NCBI GenBank assembly: GCA_017883485.1
Contig: JADGNM010000089.1
Span: 1-8,889 of the forward strand
Reading direction: 5' to 3'
Source of the DNA: Methanosarcina sp.
GTDB lineage: Archaea > Halobacteriota > Methanosarcinia > Methanosarcinales > Methanosarcinaceae
Length of the DNA: 8,889 nt
Below the pieces are notes generated by a model that was not told the origin of the DNA, did no database searches, and was given only the letters and a program-made list of their open reading frames with translations. The position numbers and the translations under genes are program-made. Positions 1 through 5,584 of the stretch are shown piece by piece (the stretch's first letter is position 1; each line of letters opens with the position of its first letter).

Positions 1-2
1 TA

Positions 3-89
3 GATTTTGATCGGAATCAAAAAGAGGCGAGGGTCCACTTCATCCCCAACCTGAAGGTCGGGGTATTCGTGACCCTCTGCGCTCCCTAG
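3..89 (+). pseudogene. tnpB: Possible C-terminal tail of an IS200/IS605 TnpB protein (partial)
   Basis: An open frame enters from the left edge and ends with TAG at 87-89, giving 28 residues that start DFDRNQKEAR and end VTLCAP. TnpB genes of archaeal IS605/IS1341 elements often end with a ...KQEA... type tail that reads into the right-end hairpin, and that is the layout here. The catalytic RuvC and zinc-finger parts would lie outside the window, so the assignment rests on the tail pattern and the adjacent hairpin only. A reading one base shorter after GAGGC would give EA-GSTSSPT-stop at 54, another plausible TnpB ending, so a small frameshift in the tail is possible. Identity is an inference, not a proven homology. 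Confidence 0.4.
31..75 (+). mobile_element. Right-end nested hairpin of an IS200/IS605-type element (TnpB omega-RNA 3' end candidate)
   Basis: Two nested stems are visible. The outer stem pairs GGGTCCAC (31-38) with GTGACCC (69-75), with one bulged C. The inner stem pairs CCCCAACCT (44-52) with AGGTCGGGG (55-63), with one A/C mismatch and a GA turn. A 5 x 5 internal loop (TTCAT / TATTC) separates them. IS200/IS605 elements have no long terminal inverted repeats; they end in subterminal hairpins recognised by TnpA, and the transcript of the same end is the scaffold of the TnpB guide RNA. The GC-rich structure stands out against the AT-rich context and sits just where an otherwise intact methyltransferase frame begins without its N-terminus. 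The exact element boundary is unclear, probably within 76-105. Confidence 0.6.
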
Positions 90-90
90 T

Positions 91-792
91 AATAAAAATC
101 TGGCTGAAAAGCCCGCCTCCGGAAGAGTATCAATACGCTATTATCCCATCGATATAAACAGCCAGTTTGTTGATATCGCTCTTGAAAAGGTAATTGACAT
201 GCCTGTGGAAAAGAAGGGAATAGTCGGTTTCATAGAGGAAATGCCGCTTCTTAAAAGATATTGGCGCCTTCCGGTTCTATTCTGTATTCTGGGAAATACT
301 TTTTGCAATTATGAGCCTGAGTTTATTCTTAAGCTTGTCTATGAAAACCTTGAACAAGGGGATCTTTTTTTCTTTGATACCAACCTTTTCCCTACTCAGG
401 GCTCGGGCGAAGAGGCAAAATCTGCAAGGAAATCTATCTTAGGCATATATGCTTCAAGAGAAAATGCTCTTTTCAATATGTACCCCCTGCTTCAGTATGG
501 AATGGATCCTGAGGATTTCGACTTCGAGCTTTTGCTTAGACAAGTAGATTCCAGCATAGGAGCAGTGTATAGGACTCGAAAAAGTCTGAATATCCTGAAG
601 GATACCGAGATTAAAATCGGGCCAGAGATAATAGGTTTCAAGGAAGGGGACGTCATTCGCATGGGCTTTACCTACAAATACACATATGAGCAAATCATTG
701 CATTCCTGGATATTTGCGGATTTGATCTCCTGAATTCTTTCCTGAACGAAGATAGGTCAAACGCAATAATTCTTGCAAAAAAGCGCTTATGA
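91..792 (+). pseudogene. EgtD-like SAM-dependent methyltransferase, 5'-truncated at an IS junction
   Basis: The frame is open from 73 and family-like from about 124, where it reads SIRYYPIDINSQFVDIALEK. This matches the start of the conserved YxPxDIS block of the Methyltransf_33 (histidine N-alpha-methyltransferase, EgtD) family. It continues with LGNTFCNYEPE, the family's G-x-T-x-x-N-x-x-P SAM/substrate loop, and ends with the IRMGFTYKYTYEQ block and a closing strand ending AKKRL. The ATG at 199 lies inside the domain, so it is not the real start. No ATG or GTG precedes it in frame, and the N-terminal SAM-binding glycine motif is missing because the IS605-type right end lies immediately upstream. 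EgtD has Glu and Ser in the block read here as R-M-G-F-T, so the substrate is probably not histidine. The gene is followed by a deiminase-like gene 30 bases downstream, probably as one operon. The 5' half may lie beyond the element. Confidence 0.72.
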
Positions 793-807
793 GATTTACA
801 GCGAATT

Positions 808-814
808 GAAGGGG
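808..814 (+). promoter_or_regulatory. Shine-Dalgarno site of the deiminase-like gene
   Basis: GAAGGGG lies eight bases before the ATG at 823, inside the 30-base gap after the methyltransferase stop. It supports ATG 823 as the start and re-initiation within a shared transcript. Confidence 0.55.
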
Positions 815-822
815 TTTTAAGT

Positions 823-1794
823 ATGGGCTGCCAGATAGACAAATTAAGCGGGGTCGAAAAAGCCAGCTTAGACATTGCTTACGGTTGTGATGAATTAGGG
901 AAGCTGAAGAGTGTACTTGTTCATACTCCAGGAGATGAACTCTCTTTGATCAACGAATCTAATTATAAACACTGGCTTTTCGATAAGGTTCCCGATATTT
1001 CCGGATACGTTGAAGAGCACAGAAGTTACCAGGAGCTTCTGGAATCAAACGGAGTCAAGGTTTATGAGCTTGAAGATCATGTGGACGAAAACGTAGAACT
1101 GATAAGGAAAATGCCAAATATTACTTTTCTGCACGATATTGCAGTCATCTCAAGAAAAGGTGCAATTCTTTCTAAAATGCGTCCGCCTGCAAGGGAAAAT
1201 GAGGAGATTGTCGTAAAGGAAGCCCTTAATAACCTGGGAGTACCGGTACTCAAAGAATTCAACGGAGAAGAAGGCTTTTTCGAAGGTTGCCTCCTGCTCT
1301 CAAAAGAAACGATTTTTGTCGCTGATACGGAAAGACACAGTTATCCCTTTATCCGGGAATTCATTTCGGATATCCTGAATGACTTCAACGAGGTTATTTA
1401 CACCCGCATTCCTAAAGCCAGACGTTATATGCACCCTGATACTGTTTTCAACAGGATAAGTGAAGAACTTGCCCTTGCTTATCTTCCTGCTTTTGAAGAG
1501 ACCTGCCTGTTTACGGAAGATTCGGTAGAAAGAATCGATTTTGAAAAGTTTACGCAGGAGAAAGGTATGGAAATCATACCTGTTTCGGACTCCGAGCAAA
1601 GTCGGCTTGCCTGTTCTTTCGTTCCCCTCGAAAGCGGGATCATATTTCATTATGATATTGCCCTTGACCGGAAAACCAGGAAAAAGCTTGCAGGTGAAGG
1701 GGTTGAGATTATTTCCTTCCATCCGGAAGCCATGCGTGCAGGAGGGGGAAGCCTGCGCTGCCATACCTTGAGGCTGTGCAGAAGAAAGAATTAA
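823..1794 (+). CDS. Arginine deiminase-like guanidine-modifying enzyme (ADI/amidinotransferase superfamily)
   Basis: This 323-residue protein covers the pentein fold of arginine deiminases, shorter than the usual 400 or so. The N-terminal block CDELGKLKSVLVHTPGDEL (22-40) matches the family's SEIGKLKxVLLHRPGxEL. By comparison with Pseudomonas ADI as I recall it, the residues kept are: substrate Asn99 and catalytic Asp105 in PNITFLHD, Arg124 in PPAR, Glu154 in FFEG, Arg171 in DTER, His204 and Asp206 in MHPDT, and the nucleophile Cys313 in the closing LRCHT. The notable change is in the EGGD motif, which reads E-G-C-L, so its Asp is lost. Complete catalytic residues with an altered pocket suggest an active hydrolase or transferase on a guanidino substrate other than free arginine. 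It sits 30 bases after the EgtD-like methyltransferase, probably in one operon, so it may act on the methylated product. No signal peptide is seen; cytoplasmic. Confidence 0.8.
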   Translation: MGCQIDKLSGVEKASLDIAYGCDELGKLKSVLVHTPGDELSLINESNYKHWLFDKVPDISGYVEEHRSYQELLESNGVKVYELEDHVDENVELIRKMPNITFLHDIAVISRKGAILSKMRPPARENEEIVVKEALNNLGVPVLKEFNGEEGFFEGCLLLSKETIFVADTERHSYPFIREFISDILNDFNEVIYTRIPKARRYMHPDTVFNRISEELALAYLPAFEETCLFTEDSVERIDFEKFTQEKGMEIIPVSDSEQSRLACSFVPLESGIIFHYDIALDRKTRKKLAGEGVEIISFHPEAMRAGGGSLRCHTLRLCRRKN

Positions 1795-1831
1795 ATTTTT
1801 AAAGGTTTGAAGATCGATTAAGAAAAGATAT

Positions 1832-2735
1832 TCAAGGAACTAAGAAAAGAGAGTCAAGAATTATCGAAATTGCATAGATTATCAGGGTTAAATGGAAAAG
1901 AGGAAGTATCTTCAAACCGGCTTTAGGACTTTTTTCTTTCCAGAGATAGACGTTTGATACTGCAAGTATCATAAAGGCTATAAGAAAACCGTAACGAGCG
2001 ATGACTCCAAGCTGCTTAAGGAAGAAAGCAGCTGAAAGGAAATGTAGGAGTGTAAAGCCTGTAATCCAGTACATAGTCTTTTTTGAGCCGTAAAGGACGG
2101 TTATCGATTTCATGCCTCTGGCAAGGTCGTTTTCAAGGTCGATTAAGTCGTTTAATCCAAGATGCGCCATTGTCCATGGATAGAAGAAAGCAATATAGAG
2201 AAGCACAGTCATATCAGGCTGCCCGTAGCAGAGATAACCTGCAGCCGGAAAGAGGGTGAAATCAGTCCTGCCCAGAAGCTGCGCAATAGGGTACTTCTGG
2301 TCTCTTTTTTTAACCTGATAAAAAGCCTCAATGCCATAAGAGTACAGCATAATTACAAAGACATAGAGTGAATTTGGGTACGGAAGGGTGAAGATCAGGG
2401 CTGAAGTAATTGCCGCAAGCACAATAAATAGCAAAAAGGCATTTTTTGAAGAGATCTTTCCTGAAGGAATGGGTCTCTCTTTAAACGGCCTCCAGTATTT
2501 TGTCAGCGTGTTCTCCACATCGAGTCTGTCCCTATTTCTGTCTACATAATCGTTAAGCACAAAATCCGGCTTCAAATCCAAACAGGCCTATCAGGGCTGC
2601 CTTAATTATAAGCGGCCAGGAGAAGCCTCCGTAATTTGTAAAAGCAAGCATGAGCCCGGAGCAAAAAGTAATAGGCCAAGCAGGAAGAAAATGGGCACGA
2701 GTGAGGTCGATATAAGCTTTCAGGGTTTCTTTCAT
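1832..2735 (-). pseudogene. UbiA-family membrane prenyltransferase, interrupted by a +1 frameshift
   Basis: Two frames join into one 300-residue UbiA protein if one base is removed from the A4 run at 2561-2564. The first piece reads MKETLKAYIDLTRAHFLPAW up to GLFGFEAGF; the second continues VLNDYVDRNRDRLD. UbiA enzymes transfer isoprenoid chains to aromatic or glycerol acceptors in the membrane, using two Asp-rich Mg-diphosphate motifs. Both are present: NDYVDRNRD near residue 60 and NDLIDLENDLARGMKS near 195-210, the latter followed by the typical TVLYGSKKT. About eight hydrophobic segments fit the family, and the length is normal. The span of 904 bases is 301 codons plus one, as expected for a single insertion. 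ATG 2735 is chosen because GAGG lies eight bases before it and the UbiA N-terminus begins there. The substrate cannot be read; archaeal lipid or quinone synthesis are options. Either a recent pseudogene or a sequence error. Confidence 0.8.
2561..2564 (-). other. Frameshift site in the UbiA gene
   Basis: The plus strand reads C-AAAA-TCC. With three A instead of four, the minus-strand frame passes from AGF directly into VLNDYVD, restoring the first Asp-rich motif. With four it reads AGFCA-stop. No other lesion is seen in the gene. Confidence 0.75.
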
Positions 2736-2821
2736 GTTTTTGGCCTCGATAACAATCGTGATGATAAAAGTAAACCAATCCATAAAAATATGATCGTAAG
2801 TTAAAAACTGTCATTGAAACT

Positions 2822-2832
2822 GTTATAAAACA
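2822..2832 (-). promoter_or_regulatory. Candidate TATA box for the UbiA gene
   Basis: On the minus strand TTTTATAAC stands about 90 bases before the ATG at 2735. With the usual archaeal spacing of about 25 bases, transcription would start near 2797, giving a leader of about 60 bases. This is based on a TATA-like sequence only, and other AT-rich stretches nearby (such as ATATTTTTATGG near 2783-2794) could serve. Confidence 0.3.
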
Positions 2833-2929
2833 ATGAAATAATTAGAAACATACTCATATAAAATATTCTATTTATTCCACGATTGGGAAATTTATAAAAT
2901 CAGGTTGACTTCTCAGTTAATAATTCACG

Positions 2930-2961
2930 AAAAAAGAGTTTTGTAGCCTTTAAAGGGCTAC
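2930..2961 (-). terminator. Hairpin plus T-run terminator of the lipoprotein gene
   Basis: On the minus strand GTAGCC (2961-2956) pairs with GGCTAC (2948-2943) around a short loop, and a run of six T (2935-2930) follows after AAAACTC. The position is about 65 bases after the lipoprotein stop at 3027. It resembles a bacterial intrinsic terminator; archaeal RNA polymerase mainly needs the T-run, so the hairpin may instead protect the 3' end of the mRNA. Confidence 0.55.
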
Positions 2962-3026
2962 CTAACAGTTTCTTATGTAATGCTAACTCAATCTATTCCA
3001 GTTTCTTCTGCACGCAACTTCTTCAG

Positions 3027-3404
3027 TTAGGCAGTTTCATTTTCGTCAGCCGAAGCATCAGATGCGTTTTCGTCAATTGTAACATCAGTTGTGTCAACAT
3101 CAGTTGCGTTTTCGTCAACTGAAATCTCACTCTCGTTAACGTCAGTTTCGTTTTCGTCAACTAAAACTTCAGTTTCGTTTTCGTCAACTGAAACTTCAGT
3201 TTCGTTTTCGTCAACTGAAACTTCAGTTGCATTATCAACTGCGTTATTATCAGCTGTGACTTCAGCTGTGGCTGTAGATTGAGTTACATTTTCGCTCGCT
3301 ACTGAAGATGTTGTATTATCTGTCTTTTTGCTGGAACAGCCGGCAGCAAAGACAACGGTAGCAATAACAAGGAGCATTGCTATTATCTTTAACATTTTTT
3401 TCAT
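3027..3404 (-). CDS. Small acidic repeat lipoprotein rich in N-glycosylation sequons
   Basis: The 125-residue protein starts with a lipoprotein signal (MKKML, hydrophobic core, FAAGC with the lipid-anchored Cys at 23). It continues with a Ser/Thr/Asn-rich stretch (24-60) and then degenerate nine-residue repeats of the form EVSVDENET up to the C-terminus. No enzymatic domain is recognisable. About ten N-x-S/T sequons are present (NTT, NVT, NAT, four NET, NES, NAT, NAS), most of them one per repeat, so the mature chain could carry a glycan every nine or so residues. It is very acidic and nearly free of Lys and Arg after the signal. It is probably anchored on the outer face of the membrane as a glycosylated spacer or sheath component; this is inference. 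ATG 3404 is supported by GAGGT seven bases upstream. It is monocistronic, with its own promoter and terminator. The family is not recognised by name. Confidence 0.75.
   Translation of the reverse strand: MKKMLKIIAMLLVIATVVFAAGCSSKKTDNTTSSVASENVTQSTATAEVTADNNAVDNATEVSVDENETEVSVDENETEVLVDENETDVNESEISVDENATDVDTTDVTIDENASDASADENETA
3143..3223 (-). repeat. Three tandem 27-bp repeats encoding the VDENETEVS unit
   Basis: Three head-to-tail 27-base copies (3143-3169, 3170-3196, 3197-3223) differ by a single base, a G/A change in the first copy that turns one Ser codon into a Leu codon. More diverged copies flank them on both sides. The 27-base period keeps the frame, so copy number can change without breaking the lipoprotein. 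The near-identity points to recent expansion by slippage or unequal recombination. Confidence 0.85.
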
Positions 3405-3441
3405 TAATGATACCTCTTAAGTTCTCTTCCTTTTTTACACT

Positions 3442-3477
3442 CATCTCATATAAAAATCTAAAATTTCATATGAGATG
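3442..3477 (-). promoter_or_regulatory. Lipoprotein promoter: TATA box within a 10-bp inverted repeat
   Basis: CATCTCATAT (3442-3451) and ATATGAGATG (3468-3477) form a perfect 10-bp inverted repeat with a 16-base spacer. On the minus strand the proximal arm includes TTTATATG, a good archaeal TATA box, about 50 bases before the ATG at 3404. Expected transcription start is near 3423. A dimeric regulator bound to the repeat would compete with TBP, so this may be an operator; a hairpin is the alternative. Confidence 0.5.
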
Positions 3478-3540
3478 TTTATGCATGACTAGCCAATAAG
3501 ATTAAAACTTTTCGATTAGGCAAATAGTAAGAGACTGAAG

Positions 3541-3596
3541 TAATCTATACATTGTAGATCTATACCTAACTTTGTCTATGCATAGGTCTATGTAGA
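3541..3596. repeat. Cluster of short ATCTATAC / CTATGTAGAT motifs
   Basis: ATCTATAC occurs twice as a direct repeat (3543-3550 and 3558-3565). The palindromes TAGATCTA and CTATGCATAG lie within and just after it, and CTATGTAGAT closes the block. All are variants of one CTAT/ATAG core on both strands. They lie 65-120 bases upstream of the lipoprotein TATA box, a position suited to an upstream regulator, though AT-rich chance repeats cannot be excluded. Confidence 0.35.
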
Positions 3597-3974
3597 TAAT
3601 AAATTACTTTTATCAGTAGTTCTATTCCTAATATATACATATATTCTTGATTGTAGTCTAGAGATGTATTATAAAAATAATGTCATATAAGCTAATATTC
3701 TATGATATTGTTATTTTCTTCAACTTAAAGAAAAATAAGTTCAAGGATATTGATAGTATTTAGAAATTGTCCATATTTATTTTAACTTTTAATATCTTGA
3801 CGGACTCACTGACGATAAGAAACTCAGGTGACAAGCAAGTAGTGCAGGAGTGGAAATTAAGGATAAGCAAAAATGGATCAAACAGCCCAACTTTTATGCC
3901 TTTGCAAAATTTGAAGCCGAAAAACTGAGAGGATACAGCATTATAAGGAAATGTCGCAAGGGATACAAAATCGG

Positions 3975-4688
3975 TCACAGCTCGATATTCCTTATGTGGT
4001 GCTCGTACTGTTCTTCCCAGGCCGGAGCCGTTACACAGATTTGTTTAAGATTTCCCCTGAACCAGAATCTTTTCCCTGCAGGCACGACAACTGCGTCTCC
4101 GGCCTGGACTTCGTGCTCTTTGTCCTCAATTATCCAGGTACCGTTTCCTTCGATGATATAATAAATGAAATTGCTGATCTCGTGCATAAATTCCTCTGCA
4201 TGCCCGGTCTCTGTTTCCTGGTACATTACAGCTGCATTCCTGCAGTCAGATTTAGTGGTATAAATCCTCATCCTGACTCCATGCTTTTCAATTACTTCCG
4301 CACTTTCAGGTTTGAACACAATACGGTTGAATTCTGCAGGATCAGTAGAGTGCAATATAGGAAAAAAATCCTTTTCTTCAAACGGATTAAGCAGAATTAA
4401 ATTCTTCTCAAATCCTCCTTTCTCTTCTCTTTTTCTAAGCCTCGATGCTTCAATTTCATCTTTAGAAAAACCTCTGAGTTCTGCTATTCTGTAAATTATC
4501 TCTAGTAAGTCGGCAAGCTCCTCAGGCTCTCTGCTCTCAAGATATTCCTCAATTTCCTCCTTAAGCTTAATTTCAAGTTCGGGAAGAAAACTGAGGTCTG
4601 AAAGTTCATTAACCACACATTCACCGCCTGAAATTCCTATAATTTCTGGTATTCGGTCTCTTACCACTTTAAAGCTGCTTTCTGCCAT
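3975..4688 (-). CDS. MazG-like nucleotide pyrophosphohydrolase fused to a cupin domain
   Basis: The 237-residue protein has two domains. Residues 5-97 match the phosphoribosyl-ATP-pyrophosphohydrolase-like / MazG group: FKVVRDRIPEII at the start, the Mg-binding EExxE at 44-48, ExxD at 57-60, and the group's closing EEKGGFEKNLIL. Residues 120-225 form a cupin barrel with EEFMHE, IIEGNGTWII and VQAGDAVVVPAGKRFWFRG. The cupin lacks most metal ligands (no HxH; Phe replaces the motif-2 His), so it probably binds a ligand or shapes the oligomer rather than a metal. The likely role is hydrolysis of an unusual NTP or nucleoside-diphosphate compound; the substrate is unknown. ATG 4688 is chosen over the ATG at 4766 because GGGA lies just before it and the family begins there. 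The 26-residue extension would be hydrophobic and lies over promoter-like DNA. Monocistronic. Confidence 0.75.
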   Translation of the reverse strand: MAESSFKVVRDRIPEIIGISGGECVVNELSDLSFLPELEIKLKEEIEEYLESREPEELADLLEIIYRIAELRGFSKDEIEASRLRKREEKGGFEKNLILLNPFEEKDFFPILHSTDPAEFNRIVFKPESAEVIEKHGVRMRIYTTKSDCRNAAVMYQETETGHAEEFMHEISNFIYYIIEGNGTWIIEDKEHEVQAGDAVVVPAGKRFWFRGNLKQICVTAPAWEEQYEHHIRNIEL

Positions 4689-4869
4689 AAATTTCCCTTT
4701 AAAAATTATTCGAATTAATAATAAATAGCTAAAGAAAGTCATTCCAATAAAAATAAGCTTTTTCAATAAAATCTAAAGTATAGGCGGACAGATTTTTATC
4801 TAAGGATGCGTCTATTTATCAAAAAGATTACAAATTTACAGTCATTATTAAATTTAATTAAGTAGAATA

Positions 4870-4931
4870 ATAAATTTCAATAATCGCAAAAGACAGATTA
4901 AACAAACTTATAAATTTACGAATAATCGCAA
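4870..4931. repeat. Pair of ~20-bp direct repeats upstream of the MazG-cupin gene
   Basis: ATAAATTTCAATAATCGCAA (4870-4889) recurs as ATAAATTT-ACG-AATAATCGCAA (4910-4931), 40 bases apart start to start, which is close to four helical turns. The shared AATAATCGCAA core carries the only GC-containing word in an AT-rich stretch. It lies about 180-240 bases upstream of the MazG-cupin start on the minus strand and may be a tandem operator or a relic of duplication. Confidence 0.5.
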
Positions 4932-5020
4932 GCTTTATTAGATTTAAGGACATTATAAAAAAATAGTAAGAACGAAGAAAATTAGTTATAAAGTGATTAA
5001 ATTCGATTGGTCCTTAATGA

Positions 5021-5061
5021 GAAAAAGTTGTTAAGAAAAAGTTGTTAAAAAAGGTCGTTAA
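5021..5061 (-). repeat. Tandem 14-bp A/T-rich repeat, T-tract array on the minus strand
   Basis: GAAAAAGTTGTTAA occurs twice in direct succession (5021-5034, 5035-5048). A third, degenerate copy (AAAAAGGTCGTTAA, 5048-5061) follows, sharing one base with the second. On the minus strand this gives three T5-6 tracts in succession, just after the hairpin at 5069-5102. Serial oligo-T tracts are efficient archaeal terminators, so this is probably the terminator of a minus-strand transcript. Confidence 0.55.
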
Positions 5062-5155
5062 GAAGTAGTGGTAGGGCAGAACCCTATTCTCTGTCCCTAC
5101 CAGCGATCCAACCCAAAGATTAAGAGGAAACCCTTATAACTCTTAATCTACATGC
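5040..5155 (-). ncRNA. Candidate minus-strand small RNA with two stem-loops
   Basis: On the minus strand, GATATATATG (5183-5174) resembles a TATA box and would start transcription near 5150-5155. The transcript would fold into a perfect 10-bp stem (5149-5140 with 5126-5117) and a 12-bp stem with one bulge (TGGTAGGGACAGA against TCTGCCCTACCA, 5102-5069). It would end in the T-rich tandem repeat at 5061-5021. A further 7-bp stem (CTACATG 5148-5154 with CATGTAG 5166-5172) overlaps the first by two bases and could be an alternative fold. GGGTT recurs three times, including in both hairpin loops. No reading frame is evident. No known RNA family was recognised, and expression is not shown; a downstream untranslated region of the flavoprotein gene is the alternative. 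Confidence 0.4.
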
Positions 5156-5192
5156 ATTTTATAATCATGTAGTCATATATATCATAACCGAT

Positions 5193-5223
5193 TCAAAAAT
5201 TTAGTTCGGATTCGAAATTTTGA
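5193..5223. repeat. Inverted repeat TCAAAAATTT / AAATTTTGA
   Basis: TCAAAAATTT (5193-5202) and AAATTTTGA (5215-5223) pair with one bulged A around a 12-base spacer containing TTCGGATTCG. It lies directly upstream of the candidate small-RNA TATA box on the minus strand, so it may be a regulator site; it could also be a weak hairpin. Confidence 0.35.
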
Positions 5224-5543
5224 GGAGATTGAATTATTTTCTTATTACAAAATATTTAATGTAGTTTGACCGATGTGTTTTTGACTTTATTCTCGCAGTT
5301 CCGATTTCATTTTAATTCCATCCGGGAACTCCAAAATGTGCCGCCTGGAATCCTGCCAGTAAGAAAATGCAATTTTTATATTAATTATGATATAATTTTA
5401 TGCAATTAGTTTATAGGACCGGCTTCCATTTATATCCCAACTTAAGCAACGTTACCCCCATTGTATTTCTATAATTTAAGAATTATAAATTCTATTAAGT
5501 AATCAGATTCAGACTCAAAATTATTTTCCTTATTTTATATATT

Positions 5544-5584
5544 CTGCCGATACAACCAGGCCTTTCCAAGCCTTAATTCGGCAG
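5544..5584. repeat. GC-rich hairpin CTGCCGA / TCGGCAG
   Basis: A perfect 7-bp stem (5544-5550 with 5578-5584) encloses a smaller AGGC/GCCT stem (5558-5561 with 5570-5573). It is 127 bases after the flavoprotein stop. No T-run follows on either strand, so it is more likely a 3'-end stabiliser or RNA element than a terminator. TTTATATA at 5534-5541 on the plus strand is a good TATA-like sequence just before it, but no plus-strand gene follows. Confidence 0.4.

Larger units (their letters stand above)
3405..3974. other. Intergenic region with promoter and repeat clusters, no convincing gene
   Basis: This 570-base AT-rich spacer lies between the lipoprotein start and the end of the MazG-cupin gene. 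It holds the lipoprotein promoter (3442-3477), a cluster of CTATAC/GTAGAT-type short motifs (3541-3596) and long A/T stretches. Two short frames overlap its right end on opposite strands (3760-3978 minus, 3850-4161 plus). Neither has a recognised domain or a good start, so neither is called. Confidence 0.5.

Noticed and set aside
1300..1764. 154-residue minus-strand frame inside the deiminase-like gene
   Set aside because: A shadow frame; the plus strand carries all the conserved deiminase motifs.
3143..3223. Regular 27-bp repeats as a CRISPR array
   Set aside because: The copies are contiguous without spacers and lie in frame inside a coding region.
3091..3282. Plus-strand Ser/Thr-rich frame opposite the lipoprotein
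   Set aside because: It is the antisense of the 27-bp repeats; the minus-strand frame has the signal peptide, lipobox and ribosome binding site.
3760..3978. 72-residue minus-strand frame whose GTG overlaps the MazG-cupin stop (GTGA)
   Set aside because: The four-base overlap is attractive, but the protein has no recognisable motif, starts with GTG without its own signal, and is composed mainly of AT-rich spacer residues.
3850..4161. Plus-strand frame with a lysine-rich start
   Set aside because: Its second half is antisense to the cupin domain. The first 40 residues look protein-like and could be a remnant of another gene, but no family or good start supports it.
3951..4400. 149-residue plus-strand frame
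   Set aside because: Lies antisense to the MazG-cupin gene, whose domains are clear.
4689..4766. N-terminal 26-residue hydrophobic extension of the MazG-cupin protein
   Set aside because: Family alignment and a Shine-Dalgarno site place the start at 4688; the upstream part is AT-rich promoter-like DNA and only accidentally encodes a membrane-like segment.
5221..5262. GAGGAG followed by a short TTG-initiated frame, possible leader peptide
   Set aside because: About ten codons, no ATG, and no downstream plus-strand gene for it to regulate.
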